From Alcanivorax sediminis (GTDB taxonomy: Bacteria; Pseudomonadota; Gammaproteobacteria; Pseudomonadales; Alcanivoracaceae), in contig NZ_WIRE01000003.1 of NCBI RefSeq assembly GCF_009601165.1, forward strand, positions 74,068 through 138,067: a stretch of DNA of 64,000 nucleotides, read 5' to 3'. The translations under genes and the position numbers were made by a program. Positions 16,702-28,145 of this stretch are shown in pieces. Below the pieces are notes generated by a model that was not told the origin of the DNA, searched no databases, and saw only the letters and a list, made by a program, of their open reading frames with translations. Each line of letters opens with the position of its first letter. The first letter of the stretch is position 1.

Positions 16702-16726
16702 CGCGTTGTAGCTTGCAGCTTGTCGC
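16702..16726 (-). repeat. Heptamer array, right arm of the inverted pair
   Basis: Units TTGTAGC, TTGCAGC and TTGTCGC mirror the array at 16587-16611. The last base falls in the stop codon of the SelW-type gene. About 90 nt without a gene lie between the arms. Confidence 0.8.
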
Positions 16727-17001
16727 TATTTCTTGCGGTCGATGTGGCCCAGATCCCGTTCCGGAAATAGCGCATCGCGCACCCGCCGCTTGAGTTCGGT
16801 AATTTCCGGAAAGCCGCCTTCCTTTTTTCGTTCCCAGATGCACAAGTCGTTTGCGCTGATGCGGAAAACTCCACCGGTGCCGGGCTGAAGCGCGACTTCA
16901 TCCAGCTCGTCACTGAAGGTATTCAGTAACTCCTGGGCGTACCAGCCGCTTCTCAGCAGCCAGTTGCACTGGCTGCAATAGAGAATGGTGACGCGTTTCA
17001 T
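16726..17001 (-). CDS. SelT/SelW/SelH (Rdx) family protein
   Basis: The protein has 91 residues with an N-terminal thioredoxin-like redox site YCSQCNW, in which Cys replaces the selenocysteine of animal SelW. GGVFRISANDLCIWERKKEGGFPEITELKRRVRD matches the rest of the Rdx fold. It is probably a small redox protein, but the partner is unknown. The start ATG overlaps the stop of yajG by one base, so the two are co-translated. The stop codon touches a heptamer repeat. Confidence 0.87.
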   Translation of the reverse strand: MKRVTILYCSQCNWLLRSGWYAQELLNTFSDELDEVALQPGTGGVFRISANDLCIWERKKEGGFPEITELKRRVRDALFPERDLGHIDRKK

Positions 17002-17582
17002 CAGGCGGGGTCGTTGCCCTGCAGGAAGCTCTGCATTTTCGGATCTTCCAGCATGCGGGTGATGGCGCCGCTGAGGATATCGTTGATCATTTCCTGGTTG
17101 CGGTTGGCGCTGGGGGTGATGGGCAGATCGTGCTTGATGCTGCTCTTGTAGGTGCCGGTATAGGCCGCCTCAGGGCGGCTGGCTTCGCCGATCAGGATCA
17201 GGGAAATGGTGACTGTGTTGACCACATTGCCCTGCTCGGGCACATAGTCCAGCTGCTCCAGACGCACTTCAAGGCGGCTGGCGTTCTGGTCGGGGTTAAA
17301 AGCATTGAAGCCTTGCTGCTGCAGACCTTTGCGAACCGCTTCTTCAACCGCCGCTTTGACGTCGTTGGCGGGCTGCACCAGCGAGGTTTCCTTGTATACG
17401 CCGCCGCGGGTGCCGAATGCCAGCTGGTTTCGGGAGTCCACCGCGATGACCTGGACAGACTGGTTGTGGCCAATATTGGTGGTCTGGACCTTCGCGACGG
17501 GCTGGACATTAATGGACTGGGGGCTAAGGGCACAACCGGCAAAGGTGGCGCTCAGGGTCAGAAGCAGGGCAGCACGCAGCAT
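17001..17582 (-). CDS. yajG: YajG-family lipoprotein
   Basis: This 193-residue protein has a lipoprotein signal with lipobox FAGC (Cys16). SPQSINVQP, the central DSR and VYKETSLVQPANDVKAAVEEAVRKGLQQQGF and the long amphipathic C-terminus match the E. coli YajG family. It should be an outer-membrane-anchored lipoprotein of unknown role. AAGGAG precedes the ATG. It forms a two-gene unit with the SelW-type gene. Confidence 0.87.
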   Translation of the reverse strand: MLRAALLLTLSATFAGCALSPQSINVQPVAKVQTTNIGHNQSVQVIAVDSRNQLAFGTRGGVYKETSLVQPANDVKAAVEEAVRKGLQQQGFNAFNPDQNASRLEVRLEQLDYVPEQGNVVNTVTISLILIGEASRPEAAYTGTYKSSIKHDLPITPSANRNQEMINDILSGAITRMLEDPKMQSFLQGNDPA

Positions 17583-17616
17583 GGTGGCTCCTTGTTGATC
17601 GTTGGGTTGTTGGGTG

Positions 17617-18588
17617 TCAGTAGGTGCGTTTCAGCGACTCTTCGGCAAGCGTCACCAGAGCATCCTTGTAGGGGGAGGCTGGTACGTCCGCGATCGCATC
17701 CAGTGCCAGCCGGGTGTGCTCGGCGGCCTTGTCCACTGTGTATTGAAGACCACCGCTGGCGCGAACAGTTTCAACAATTTCTTGCAGATGATCGAGGCCG
17801 CCACTGCGGATGGCGTCCTTGATCACTTTGGCCTGCTCTTCGGAACCGTTGGCGATGGTATGAATCAGCGGCAGAGTGGGCTTGCCTTCAGCCAGGTCGT
17901 CGCCCACGTTCTTGCCCAGCTCGCTGGCGTCACCCTGATAATCCAGCACATCGTCAATCAACTGGAAGGCGATGCCCAGATGGCGGCCATACTCGGCAAA
18001 GGCGGCGGTGAAGTCCTGGTTGTCAGTAATGCCGAGCACGGCGCCGGTCTCGGCGGCAGACTCGAACATCTTCGCGGTCTTGTGGTGAATCACCCGCATG
18101 TAGTTCTGTTCGGTAGTGTTCGGGTCGCGCACATTGATCAGCTGCAGCACTTCACCTTCAGAGATGGTGTTGGTGCTCTGCGAAAAGATATCCAGCAGGC
18201 GCGGGTGGCGCAGGGCAACCATCAGTTGCAGGGCCCGCGAGATCAGGAAGTCGCCCACCAGCACACTGGCTGCGTTGCCCCACACCGCATTGACGGTAGG
18301 GCGGCCGCGACGCAGGTTGGATTCATCCACTACATCATCGTGGAGCAGGGTGGCGGTGTGCAGAAACTCGATGATTGCTGCCACATCCACGTGGTTATAG
18401 CCGGTATAGCCGGAGGCGCGGGCACATAGAATCGCCACCAGCGGACGCAGGCGCTTTCCACCGGATTGCACAATGTAGTCACCCACTTCGCGAATCAGCG
18501 GGACATTGGAATCGAGATGGTGGGTGATAAAGGAGTCTACGGCGGCAAAATCCTGCTCGACCGGGGCATAAATGGCCTTGAAATCCAT
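17617..18588 (-). CDS. ispB: Octaprenyl diphosphate synthase
   Basis: The start at 18588 gives 323 residues, the same length as E. coli IspB. An upstream extension of 37 codons is Pro- and Cys-rich and unlikely to be translated. Aspartate-rich motifs LHDDVVD (first) and LIDDVLD (second), GGKRLRP and the GKPTLPL segment are all present. The enzyme adds isoprenyl units to make the side chain of ubiquinone. Its divergent position from rplU matches the arrangement in other gammaproteobacteria. Confidence 0.93.
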   Translation of the reverse strand: MDFKAIYAPVEQDFAAVDSFITHHLDSNVPLIREVGDYIVQSGGKRLRPLVAILCARASGYTGYNHVDVAAIIEFLHTATLLHDDVVDESNLRRGRPTVNAVWGNAASVLVGDFLISRALQLMVALRHPRLLDIFSQSTNTISEGEVLQLINVRDPNTTEQNYMRVIHHKTAKMFESAAETGAVLGITDNQDFTAAFAEYGRHLGIAFQLIDDVLDYQGDASELGKNVGDDLAEGKPTLPLIHTIANGSEEQAKVIKDAIRSGGLDHLQEIVETVRASGGLQYTVDKAAEHTRLALDAIADVPASPYKDALVTLAEESLKRTY

Positions 18589-18864
18589 GTACTTGAGTCC
18601 AGGCGGAATGAAGGTGGCGCAACAGCCGGCAATGCTAACAGGGGGGGGCTGGCAGTCAACGTATTCTGTCCTATTGTCATTGGGTGATGTCAAAGCCACG
18701 CGAACTCCGGCAGAGTGCGGGCAATTATTCGGGTTTGGCGTTGCGCAGGGTGGTTAATTGCCGTACACTTCGCGGCCCGATTTAACCCTCTGCCTGGCCT
18801 GCAAGTGGTTAGCGCCCTGATAAGGGTGGCGCCCGCCTGAGTGGAGTCGTGCTGGAGCACACAG

Positions 18865-19176
18865 ATGTACGCAGTAATCAAAACTGGTGGCAAGCAGTAT
18901 CGCGTAGAAGAAGGCGATGTTGTTCGCATCGAAAAAATTGAAGTAGCAACCGGCGAATCCGTTGATTTCGACCAGGTGCTGCTGGTATCCAACGGCGACG
19001 ACGTAAAAGTCGGTCAGCCGGTTGTGGAGGGTGCCAAAGTGACCGCTGAGGTACTTGAGCAGGGTCGTCACAAGAAAGTGAAGATCGTCAAGTTCCGTCG
19101 TCGCAAGCACTTCCGCAAGCAGCAGGGCCACCGTCAGTGGTACACTGCTATCAAAATCACCGGGATCCAGGGCTGA
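18865..19176 (+). CDS. rplU: 50S ribosomal protein L21
   Basis: The 103-residue protein starts [18 protein letters not shown], the standard L21 beginning, and has the same length as E. coli L21. It binds 23S rRNA. An in-frame upstream ATG at 18841 is not conserved. It is followed by rpmA after 31 nt in the usual rplU-rpmA operon. A GC-rich stem in the leader (GCGCC/GGCGC near 18811-18832) could take part in autoregulation. Confidence 0.96.
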   Translation: MYAVIKTGGKQYRVEEGDVVRIEKIEVATGESVDFDQVLLVSNGDDVKVGQPVVEGAKVTAEVLEQGRHKKVKIVKFRRRKHFRKQQGHRQWYTAIKITGIQG

Positions 19177-19207
19177 TCCTTAGACACACTTTCGAGAGGA
19201 TTAAGAC

Positions 19208-19468
19208 ATGGCGCATAAAAAAGCCGGTGGTAGTACTCGTAACGGTCGCGATTCGCAAAGTAAGCGCCTTGGCGTTAAGCGTTTCGGCGGCCAGCTGGTA
19301 AATGCAGGCGAAATCATCGTTCGCCAGCGCGGCACCAAGTTTCACGCTGGTGTGAATGCCGGCATGGGTAAAGACCACACCATCTTTGCTACTGAAACTG
19401 GTCGTGTGAAGTTTCAGGTTAAAGGTCCGCTGAACCGTCAGTACGTGGTTATCGAGCCTGTGGCCTGA
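19208..19468 (+). CDS. rpmA: 50S ribosomal protein L27
   Basis: The 86-residue protein begins [27 protein letters not shown], the L27 N-terminus that reaches the peptidyl transferase centre. No N-terminal cleavage extension is present, as is usual in proteobacteria. GAGAGGA precedes the ATG. A strong terminator follows at 19490, separating it from obgE. Confidence 0.97.
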   Translation: MAHKKAGGSTRNGRDSQSKRLGVKRFGGQLVNAGEIIVRQRGTKFHAGVNAGMGKDHTIFATETGRVKFQVKGPLNRQYVVIEPVA

Positions 19469-19489
19469 TCCGTCCGGATCATCAAAAAG

Positions 19490-19520
19490 CCCCGCGAGGC
19501 TCTGCCCGCGGGGTTTTTTT
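19490..19520 (+). terminator. Terminator of rplU-rpmA
   Basis: CCCCGCG/CGCGGGG stem with a 10-nt loop and seven T's. Confidence 0.88.
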
Positions 19521-19528
19521 GTATTTAA

Positions 19529-20803
<1,275 letters not shown>

Positions 20804-20831
20804 ATGGCCCGGTAGAGCTTAAGGAGCAAAG

Positions 20832-21962
20832 GTGTCTGATCGCCAGCGTTGGGTTATCAAAATTGGTAGCGCCCTGCTGACCAATGACGGCAAGGGGCTG
20901 GATTGTGCGCTAATGCAGTCCTGGGTGGACCGCATGGTGATCCTGCGTGAGCGGGGGATCGAGGTGGTCATTGTCTCCTCAGGTGCGGTCGCCGAAGGGA
21001 TGACGCGCCTTGGTTGGCAGCGTCGTCCCGATTCCGTTCATGAATTGCAGGCTGCCGCTGCGGTGGGACAGATGGGGCTGGTGCAGGCCTGGGAGTCCCG
21101 TTTTCAGAAGCACAATCTGCATACTGCCCAGGTGTTGCTGACCCATGATGACCTCTCTGATCGCAAGCGCTACCTGAATGGCCGCTCCACGCTGCTGACC
21201 CTGTTGGGTTTTGGGGTGGTGCCGGTGGTTAACGAGAACGACACTGTGGTCACCGATGAAATCCGTTTTGGTGACAACGATACCCTGGCTGCGTTGGTGG
21301 CCAACCTGGTTGAGGCGGATCGTCTGGTGATTCTCACCGATCAGGAAGGGCTTTTCGATGCGGATCCGCGCAGCAATCCTGATGCCAGGTTAATCAGTGA
21401 GGCTCAGGCTTCTGATCCCGCCATTGAGCGGGTGGCGGGCGGCGGTGGTTTGTTGGGGCGTGGTGGTATGGCCACCAAGGTGCGTGCGGCAAGGCTGGCT
21501 GCCCGATCTGGAGCGCTTACCTCGATTGCCTCCGGGCGCAGCCCGGACGTATTGATCGAGCTGGCGGAGGGGCGGGAGCCGGGTACGACCCTGCTGCCTG
21601 ATACCTCGCCCATGAATGCGCGCAAGCAGTGGCTGGCGGGGCATCTTCAGATGCGCGGCCGGGTGGTGCTGGATGCGGGGGCAGTGACGCGGGTCAAAGA
21701 GGGTGGGTCGAGCCTGTTGCCGGTGGGGGTGGTCGATGTGTTTGGCCAGTTCTCTCGTGGCGAGATGGTGGCCTGTGAGACCGAGCAGGGCGAGCGAATT
21801 GCCTGTGGTCTGGTCAACTATGATGCTGCCGATGCTCGCCGTTTGTGTGGCAAGAAGAGCTCGGAAATTGCAGAAGTGCTCGGCTTTGCCAATGAAGAGG
21901 AGCTGATCCACCGGGATAATATGGTGGTGATCGGCGCGGGAGGTCTGGCGCCGGACGCCTGA
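20832..21962 (+). CDS. proB: Glutamate 5-kinase
   Basis: A GTG start with AAGGAG seven bases upstream gives 376 residues. The amino acid kinase domain shows [39 protein letters not shown] and [10 protein letters not shown]-terminal PUA domain (about 280-376) is present as in the long proteobacterial form. It makes glutamyl 5-phosphate for proline and is usually inhibited by proline. It follows obgE, as in Pseudomonas. The CreA-like gene found next to proB there is absent. Confidence 0.95.
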   Translation: MSDRQRWVIKIGSALLTNDGKGLDCALMQSWVDRMVILRERGIEVVIVSSGAVAEGMTRLGWQRRPDSVHELQAAAAVGQMGLVQAWESRFQKHNLHTAQVLLTHDDLSDRKRYLNGRSTLLTLLGFGVVPVVNENDTVVTDEIRFGDNDTLAALVANLVEADRLVILTDQEGLFDADPRSNPDARLISEAQASDPAIERVAGGGGLLGRGGMATKVRAARLAARSGALTSIASGRSPDVLIELAEGREPGTTLLPDTSPMNARKQWLAGHLQMRGRVVLDAGAVTRVKEGGSSLLPVGVVDVFGQFSRGEMVACETEQGERIACGLVNYDAADARRLCGKKSSEIAEVLGFANEEELIHRDNMVVIGAGGLAPDA

Positions 21963-21993
21963 ACCAGGCTTCGAGCCTTTGGCGGCATCAGGT

Positions 21994-22034
21994 GGACATA
22001 AAAAAACCGGCTCAAGGCCGGTTTTTTTATGTCC
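21994..22034. terminator. Bidirectional terminator between proB and rpsT
   Basis: A near-perfect inverted repeat spans GGACATAAAAAAACCGGC, a 5-nt loop and its complement, giving U-runs in both directions. Confidence 0.9.
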
Positions 22035-22051
22035 AACGTGAACACGTCAGA

Positions 22052-22318
22052 TCAGGCAGCCATGGCCTTGATCTTGGTGTTCAGGCGGCTCTTGTGGCGA
22101 GCAGCCTTGTTGGGGTGAAACTTGCCCTTACGGGTGGCTTTGTCCAGCACGGATACCGCTTGGGTGTAAGCTTCCTGGGCGGCACCTTGGTCGCCGGACG
22201 CAATAGCCGCGTTCACCTTTTTCAGGTATGTGCGCACCATGGAGCGCATCGCTGCGTTGTGCTGACGGCGCTTTTCCGCCTGACGCGCACGCTTGCGTGC
22301 TTGCGGTGAATTAGCCAA
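22052..22318 (-). CDS. rpsT: 30S ribosomal protein S20
   Basis: The 88-residue, Lys/Arg/Ala-rich protein starts MANSPQARKRARQAEKRRQHN and ends NTKIKAMAA, as in other S20 proteins. It binds 16S rRNA early in 30S assembly. It is convergent with proB and divergent from murJ, the standard arrangement. The 292 nt up to murJ must carry promoters for both. Confidence 0.96.
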   Translation of the reverse strand: MANSPQARKRARQAEKRRQHNAAMRSMVRTYLKKVNAAIASGDQGAAQEAYTQAVSVLDKATRKGKFHPNKAARHKSRLNTKIKAMAA

Positions 22319-22610
22319 GGTCCTGCTCCTATCTTGAATTCTGAAGTCGAAATTGGTTTATGACACAGGCCGGTTACCGGCCAGCTCGCACTGCTGCGAC
22401 CCGGTTTATGGTCAAAAAACAGGCGTGCCACGGTCTAAAGACGCGCAACTATGCCGATCTCGCCGGGTGTTGTCAATGGGAAACGGCGTCTGAAATGATC
22501 ATCGGTAGCGGCGATGGCGGCCTTTCGCTACTCTTGCCCGATTCTGCCATATAGATGCCGTTGCCATACGGCAAACAAGGCGCTGGTACGCTTGATCCGC
22601 CGGAGAACCC

Positions 22611-24188
22611 ATGACAGACGTGAATAGTCCTGAGCAGCCTGCCGGCCCCAAACGATCGGGGTTGCTGGCCTCCACCCTGGTGGTGGCCTCGATGACCATG
22701 CTGTCGCGGGTGCTGGGGTTGGTACGGGATGTGGTGATTGCCCGTATGCTTGGCGCGTCAGCCGGGGCGGACGCCTTCTTTGTAGCGCTCAAGATTCCTA
22801 ACTTGTTAAGACGCCTTTTTGCAGAAGGTGCATTCAATCAGGCCTTTGTGCCTGTGCTTGGCGAGTATCGAAGCAAGGGCAGCCTGGCGGCCACCAAGCT
22901 GCTGGTGGATCGGGTGGCGGGAACCCTGGGTGGCACCCTGATGCTGGTGACGGCGCTGGGTGTGATTGGTGCTCCCGCGATTATCTGGGTGTTTGCCCCG
23001 GGCTTTGCTGATGATCCCGACAAGCAAGCCCTGGCCGTGGAAATGCTGCGGCTGACCTTTCCGTACCTGTTCTTTATTGCGCTCACGGCCTTTGCTGGCG
23101 GGATCCTCAATACCTGGAACCGCTTTGCGGTACCGGCGTTCACGCCGGTGCTGCTGAATTTGAGCTTGATCGGTTGTGCGCTGTTCCTGACGCCATATTT
23201 TGCACAAGAACGCATGGCGGTGGCGCTGGCCTGGGGCGTGCTCATTGCGGGGGCTGCCCAGTTGCTTTTCCAGTTGCCGTTCCTGGCGCGTATCAACCTG
23301 ATGCCGATCCCGCGTATGGGGTGGAAGGATCCGGGGGTGCGCAAGATCATGACCCTGATGGTGCCGGCCCTGTTCGGCGCCTCGGTCTATCAGCTCAACT
23401 CCCTGGTCAATACGGTGCTGGCCTCGTTGCTGGAGACTGGCTCGGTGACCTGGCTCTATTACACGGACCGGCTGATTGAGTTGCCGCTGGGCATTTTTGC
23501 GGTGGCCATCGGCACGGTCATTCTGCCCAGCCTTTCACGGCAGCATGCTGAGGCGGACCCCGAGAATTTCTCGCGAATGATGGACTGGGCCATTCGGATG
23601 GTGCTGCTGATTGGTCTGCCTGCTGCGCTGGCGCTGGCGGTGCTGGCTGAGCCTTTATTGTCCACCCTGTTTCAGTATGGTGAGTTTGCCGCCGGCGATG
23701 TGGTAAAGACGGCACAGTCCCTTCGTGCCGCCAGTGCCGGGCTGTTGGCGGCCATGTTTATCAAGGTTCTGGCGCCGGGTTTCTATGCGCGGCAGGACAC
23801 CAAGACCCCGGTCAAGATTGGCGTGCTGGCCATGGCGGCCAACATGATTTTTGCGGCCTTGCTGGTCTGGGAGTTTCATCATGTCGGCTTGGCAACGGCC
23901 ATGGCGCTTTCCAGCTGGCTGAATGCGGGGCTGCTTTACGCAGGCCTTCGCAAGGCCGGGGTCTACAAGCCGCAGGCCGGGTGGTTGCTCCACTGGGGGC
24001 GAATGTTGGGCGCCGGGGTCGGTATGGCGGGGGCGACCTGGTGGCTGTCCATGCAAACGTCGGTGTGGACAGAGGCGGGGGTATGGCATCGGGTGGGCTG
24101 GCTAAGCCTGATCGTGGTCTCCGGGCTGGTTCTTTACGCCCTGGCGCTGCTGATTCTGGGTTTGCGGCCGCGTCATCTGCGCCGTTGA
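22611..24188 (+). CDS. murJ: Lipid II flippase MurJ
   Basis: This 525-residue integral membrane protein has about 14 helices of the MOP/MVF fold. The N-terminal SMTMLSRVLGLVRDVVIARMLGASAGADAFFVALKIPN and RRLFAEGAFNQAFVPVL are signatures of MurJ, with the conserved Arg residues of the central cavity. It flips lipid II across the inner membrane. GGAG lies six bases before the ATG. It heads the murJ-ribF-ileS-lspA-fkpB-ispH series, as in Pseudomonas. Confidence 0.95.
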   Translation: MTDVNSPEQPAGPKRSGLLASTLVVASMTMLSRVLGLVRDVVIARMLGASAGADAFFVALKIPNLLRRLFAEGAFNQAFVPVLGEYRSKGSLAATKLLVDRVAGTLGGTLMLVTALGVIGAPAIIWVFAPGFADDPDKQALAVEMLRLTFPYLFFIALTAFAGGILNTWNRFAVPAFTPVLLNLSLIGCALFLTPYFAQERMAVALAWGVLIAGAAQLLFQLPFLARINLMPIPRMGWKDPGVRKIMTLMVPALFGASVYQLNSLVNTVLASLLETGSVTWLYYTDRLIELPLGIFAVAIGTVILPSLSRQHAEADPENFSRMMDWAIRMVLLIGLPAALALAVLAEPLLSTLFQYGEFAAGDVVKTAQSLRAASAGLLAAMFIKVLAPGFYARQDTKTPVKIGVLAMAANMIFAALLVWEFHHVGLATAMALSSWLNAGLLYAGLRKAGVYKPQAGWLLHWGRMLGAGVGMAGATWWLSMQTSVWTEAGVWHRVGWLSLIVVSGLVLYALALLILGLRPRHLRR

Positions 24189-24249
24189 TACAGCATTATG
24201 ACGCCCATGTTTGGCAAAAAAGCAGGAATATCCCCACCGGCGTTCAACC

Positions 24250-24270
24250 GTGTTGCGTGTTGCGTGCTGC
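24250..24270 (+). repeat. Heptamer array, 3 units (GTGTTGC type)
   Basis: Units GTGTTGC, GTGTTGC and GTGCTGC are followed by GTTCCTG and a TATAAT at 24278-24283, so the array occupies the -35/spacer part of the ribF promoter. Confidence 0.55.
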
Positions 24271-24283
24271 GTTCCTGTATAAT
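24253..24283 (+). promoter_or_regulatory. Probable ribF promoter
   Basis: A perfect -10 TATAAT is at 24278-24283. TTGCGT at 24253-24258 could be the -35, but the spacer of 19 is long. The other TTGCGT copy is too close. Confidence 0.5.
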
Positions 24284-24309
24284 CGTGCGTCTTTCAAGGC
24301 GAGGGTGAG

Positions 24310-25260
24310 ATGCGACTGATTCGCGGCATTCACAATCTGCGCGACAGGCATCGCGGCTGTGTGGCCACCATCGGTAATTTCGATGGGGTGCATCAGGGGC
24401 ATCAGAAGATCCTCGATCAGGTGATCGCGGAAGCCCGCCGCCGTGGCAGCAAGGCCACGGTGATGCTGTTCGAGCCCCAGCCCCAGGAGTTCTTCGCGCC
24501 AGATCAGGCGCCAGCCCGACTGATGTCGTTGCGTGACAAGCTGATCGCGCTGCGTGAGGCGGGCGTGGATCAGGTGCTCTGTGTTCGCTTCGATGATCGT
24601 TTTCGCTCCCTCAGTGCGGATGCCTTTGTCCGTAGCTTGCTGGTGGAGGGGCTGGGCATCGAGTACCTGGTGGTTGGTGATGACTTCCGTTTTGGCTGTG
24701 GCCGGGATGGAGACTTTACCTACTTGCAACAGGCAGGCGAGCAATACGGGTTTGCCGTTACCGATACAGCCACCTGTGAAATTGAGGGTGAGCGGGTATC
24801 CAGTACCCGGGTCCGGGCCGCACTGGCCGATGGCAACTTTGCATTGGCGGAAACCCTGCTGGGGCGTCCCTTCAGCATTAGCGGTCGGGTGCGGCACGGC
24901 GACAAAATTGGCCGAACCCTCAATTTGCCCACGGTCAATCTGGCACTCAAGCGGTTGCGCTCTCCGCTCCACGGTATTTTTGCGGTCACTGTCAGCGGCG
25001 GCAAATTTCAGGAGCAGTCGGGGGCCGCTAACATGGGTACCCGGCCCACGGTGAACGGCACGGAGAACCGTCTGGAAGTCCATCTTCTGGACTACAGTGA
25101 TGCGGGTGTCGGCAAGGACAGCCTCTACGGTGAGCACCTCACCGTTGCGTTTCGCCATTACGTGAGGGCGGAAGAAAAATTTGCGGACCTGGACCAGCTC
25201 AAGACTGCCATCTGGCAGGATGTGGAAGCAGTTCGGGCTTATTTTGAAAAGCGTACTTAA
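24310..25260 (+). CDS. ribF: Bifunctional riboflavin kinase / FAD synthetase
   Basis: The 316-residue protein has the N-terminal FAD synthetase domain with [13 protein letters not shown] and the RSLL...[11 protein letters not shown] segment. The C-terminal flavokinase domain (about 185-305) has [20 protein letters not shown] and [11 protein letters not shown]. It converts riboflavin to FMN and FAD. GAGGGTGAG precedes the ATG. It is followed by ileS after 11 nt. Confidence 0.95.
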   Translation: MRLIRGIHNLRDRHRGCVATIGNFDGVHQGHQKILDQVIAEARRRGSKATVMLFEPQPQEFFAPDQAPARLMSLRDKLIALREAGVDQVLCVRFDDRFRSLSADAFVRSLLVEGLGIEYLVVGDDFRFGCGRDGDFTYLQQAGEQYGFAVTDTATCEIEGERVSSTRVRAALADGNFALAETLLGRPFSISGRVRHGDKIGRTLNLPTVNLALKRLRSPLHGIFAVTVSGGKFQEQSGAANMGTRPTVNGTENRLEVHLLDYSDAGVGKDSLYGEHLTVAFRHYVRAEEKFADLDQLKTAIWQDVEAVRAYFEKRT

Positions 25261-25271
25261 CAGCGATATTT

Positions 25272-28079
25272 ATGACGGACTACAAGGCAACGCTTAACCT
25301 TCCCCATACCGACTTCCCCATGAAGGCCGGTTTGTCCCAGCGTGAACCCGCGCGTCTGAAAGAGTGGCAGGAAAAAGAGCTCTACCAGAAGATTCGCGCG
25401 GCTTTTGCCGGTCGTCCCAAATTCATTCTTCACGATGGCCCTCCCTACGCCAACGGTAATATCCATATCGGCCATGCGGTGAACAAGATCCTCAAGGACA
25501 TGATCGTCAAGTCGCGCACGCTGGCGGGTTTCGATGCGCCTTATGTGCCGGGTTGGGACTGTCATGGGCTGCCCATTGAGCTGATGGTCGAAAAGAAGGT
25601 CGGCAAGGCCGGCCACAAGGTGGATGCCCGCACCTTCCGTCAGAAATGTCGCGAGTACGCCAGCAAGCAGGTGGAAGGTCAGAAGGCGGACTTCAAGCGC
25701 CTGGGCGTGTTCGGTGACTGGGATAATCCCTACCTGACCATGGATTACGGCTTTGAAGCCAACATTATCCGTGGCCTGGGCAAGATCGTGGATAACGGCC
25801 ATCTGCAGCAGGGCTTCAAGCCCGTGCACTGGTGTCTCGACTGCGCCTCGGCACTGGCCGAAGCGGAAGTGGAATATTACGACAAGGTCTCCTTCGCGAT
25901 TGATGTGGCCTTCCCGGTGGCGGATGTGGCGGACTTTACTGCACGCAGCGGTATCGACGCGAAGACGCCAAGTCTGGTGATCTGGACCACCACGCCGTGG
26001 ACCTTGCCGGCTAACCGTGCCGTGTCAGTTCATCCCGAGCTGGATTATGTGCTGCTGTCCGCCGAGCAAGATGGCGAGCCCCGTGAGTTGCTGGTGGCAG
26101 AAGCGCTGGCCGATGATCTGGTGGAGAAGTGGGGGCTGGAGAAGGTGTCCCGTTCCGCCACCGTAAAAGGCGAGAAGCTGGAAATGCTATCTCTGCAGCA
26201 CCCGTTCCTGGACTATCAGGTGCCGGTGATCCTTGGCGAGCACGTGACCACCGATGCCGGTACCGGTCTGGTTCATACCGCCCCCGGCCATGGTGCTGAC
26301 GACTTTGTGGTAGGCCAGAAGTACGATCTGGATCCGATCAGCCCGGTGCTGGATAACGGCAAGTTCCGTGAGGATCTGTCCGTGGTCGGCGGTATGCACG
26401 TGAGTAAGGCCAATGAGCCGGTGATCGATGCCCTGAAAGAGCAGGGCACACTGGTGAAGTTCGCCAAGCTGGAGCACAGCTACCCGCATTGCTGGCGTCA
26501 CAAGACACCGCTGATTTTTCGCGCCACGGCGCAGTGGTTCGTGTCCATGGACAAGAACGGCTTGCTCAAGCGTGCCCAGCAGGAAGTGGAAAAAGTGCAG
26601 TGGCTCCCGGAGTGGGGCAAGGCCCGCATCGACGGTATGCTCAGTGACCGCCCGGACTGGTGCATCTCCCGTCAGCGCACCTGGGGTGTTCCCATTGCGT
26701 TGTTCGTGAACAAGGAAACGTCCGAGCTGCACCCGGATACCCCGGCGCTGATTGAGCAGGTGGCTCAGCGTGTCGAGAAGGAAGGCATTGATGCCTGGTT
26801 TGATCTTGAACCGGCCGAGCTGTTGGGTGATGAGGCTGACCAATACAGCAAGGTAGTTGATACCCTGGATGTGTGGTTCGATTCCGGCGTGACCCACTAC
26901 TGCGTGCTGGATCAGCGCGAGCAGCTGCGCGCGCCGGCAGACCTTTATCTGGAAGGGTCTGACCAGCATCGAGGCTGGTTCCAGTCTTCCCTGCTGACCA
27001 GCCTGGCAATCCGCGATGCGGCCCCTTATGAAACCGTGCTGACCCACGGCTTCACCGTGGACGAGCAGGGCCGCAAGATGTCCAAGTCCATTGGTAACGT
27101 GATCGCGCCGCAGGAAGTGTGGAACGATCTGGGTGCCGATATCCTGCGCCTGTGGGTTGCGGCGACCGATTATCGCGGTGAGATGTCGGTGTCCAAGGAC
27201 ATCCTCACGCAAATGGGCGACAGCTACCGCCGTATCCGTAACACCAGCCGATTCCTGCTTTCCAATCTGAGTGGGTTCGACCCGTCGGTGGATGCGCTGA
27301 AACCGGAGCAGATGCTGGCGCTGGATCGTTATATTGTGGATCGTGCCCTGCAGTTGCAGGAAGAGATCAAAGGACTGTACGACGGTTATCACTTCCATCA
27401 GGTATACCAGAAGCTGCATAACTTCTGCGCTTTGGATCTGGGTGGTTTCTATCTGGATATCATCAAGGATCGCCAGTACACCACCCAGGCAGATTCCGTG
27501 GCGCGACGTTCTTGCCAGACCGCGCTGTACCATATTGCCCAGGCGCTAGTGCGCTGGATGGCGCCGGTGCTGAGCTTTACCGCTGAGGAAATCTACGAAA
27601 ACCTGCCCGGCGAACGTCTCGACTCTGTGTTCCTCGCAGAATGGTATGACGGTTTGTTTGCGCTGGGTGATGTGGCCATGGGACGCGAGTTCTGGGCGCA
27701 GGTGCAGGATGTGAAGCAGGCGGTCAACAAGGCCATTGAAGCAGCCCGGCGCGACAAGATCATCAAGGGTGGTCTGAGTGCCGAGGTGGTGCTGTTCGTG
27801 GATGCGGACAAGCAGGCGCTGCTCGGCCAGCTGGGTGATGAGTTGCGGTTTGTGACGATTACTTCAGCCGCCAGGCTCAAGCCCCTGTCGGAAGCGCCGG
27901 CTGAACTTGAGGAAGGTACTACCGGTCTCAAGGTACTGGTCTCCGCATCCGAAAACACCAAGTGTGTGCGCTGCTGGCACCATCAGCCGGATGTGGGTAC
28001 CCACGTGGGCCATGAAGAGTTGTGCGGTCGTTGTGTCACCAATGTAGATGGCGAAGGCGAAGAACGGCACTACGCTTAA
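25272..28079 (+). CDS. ileS: Isoleucyl-tRNA synthetase
   Basis: This 935-residue class I synthetase has the HIGH motif as HIGH (about residues 64-67), KMSKS (about 602-606), a CP1 editing domain with [12 protein letters not shown] and [12 protein letters not shown], and a C-terminal zinc site CVRCW...CGRC. The length matches the E. coli-type enzyme. It charges tRNA-Ile and edits valine. It lies between ribF and lspA, as in most gammaproteobacteria. Confidence 0.97.
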   Translation: MTDYKATLNLPHTDFPMKAGLSQREPARLKEWQEKELYQKIRAAFAGRPKFILHDGPPYANGNIHIGHAVNKILKDMIVKSRTLAGFDAPYVPGWDCHGLPIELMVEKKVGKAGHKVDARTFRQKCREYASKQVEGQKADFKRLGVFGDWDNPYLTMDYGFEANIIRGLGKIVDNGHLQQGFKPVHWCLDCASALAEAEVEYYDKVSFAIDVAFPVADVADFTARSGIDAKTPSLVIWTTTPWTLPANRAVSVHPELDYVLLSAEQDGEPRELLVAEALADDLVEKWGLEKVSRSATVKGEKLEMLSLQHPFLDYQVPVILGEHVTTDAGTGLVHTAPGHGADDFVVGQKYDLDPISPVLDNGKFREDLSVVGGMHVSKANEPVIDALKEQGTLVKFAKLEHSYPHCWRHKTPLIFRATAQWFVSMDKNGLLKRAQQEVEKVQWLPEWGKARIDGMLSDRPDWCISRQRTWGVPIALFVNKETSELHPDTPALIEQVAQRVEKEGIDAWFDLEPAELLGDEADQYSKVVDTLDVWFDSGVTHYCVLDQREQLRAPADLYLEGSDQHRGWFQSSLLTSLAIRDAAPYETVLTHGFTVDEQGRKMSKSIGNVIAPQEVWNDLGADILRLWVAATDYRGEMSVSKDILTQMGDSYRRIRNTSRFLLSNLSGFDPSVDALKPEQMLALDRYIVDRALQLQEEIKGLYDGYHFHQVYQKLHNFCALDLGGFYLDIIKDRQYTTQADSVARRSCQTALYHIAQALVRWMAPVLSFTAEEIYENLPGERLDSVFLAEWYDGLFALGDVAMGREFWAQVQDVKQAVNKAIEAARRDKIIKGGLSAEVVLFVDADKQALLGQLGDELRFVTITSAARLKPLSEAPAELEEGTTGLKVLVSASENTKCVRCWHHQPDVGTHVGHEELCGRCVTNVDGEGEERHYA

Positions 28080-28145
28080 GCACCCTGTCAGGCCGCGATG
28101 ATGCTGAGTCATCACGGCCTGCCGATTGAAGAAGGTAGAGAATCA

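Noticed and set aside
16602..16913. Frame on the minus strand through the inverted repeat element
   Set aside because: It overlaps the SelW-type gene in another frame and includes the repeat arms.
26187..27533. A 448-codon frame on the minus strand
   Set aside because: It lies inside ileS and reflects codon bias, with no ribosome-binding site or domain.
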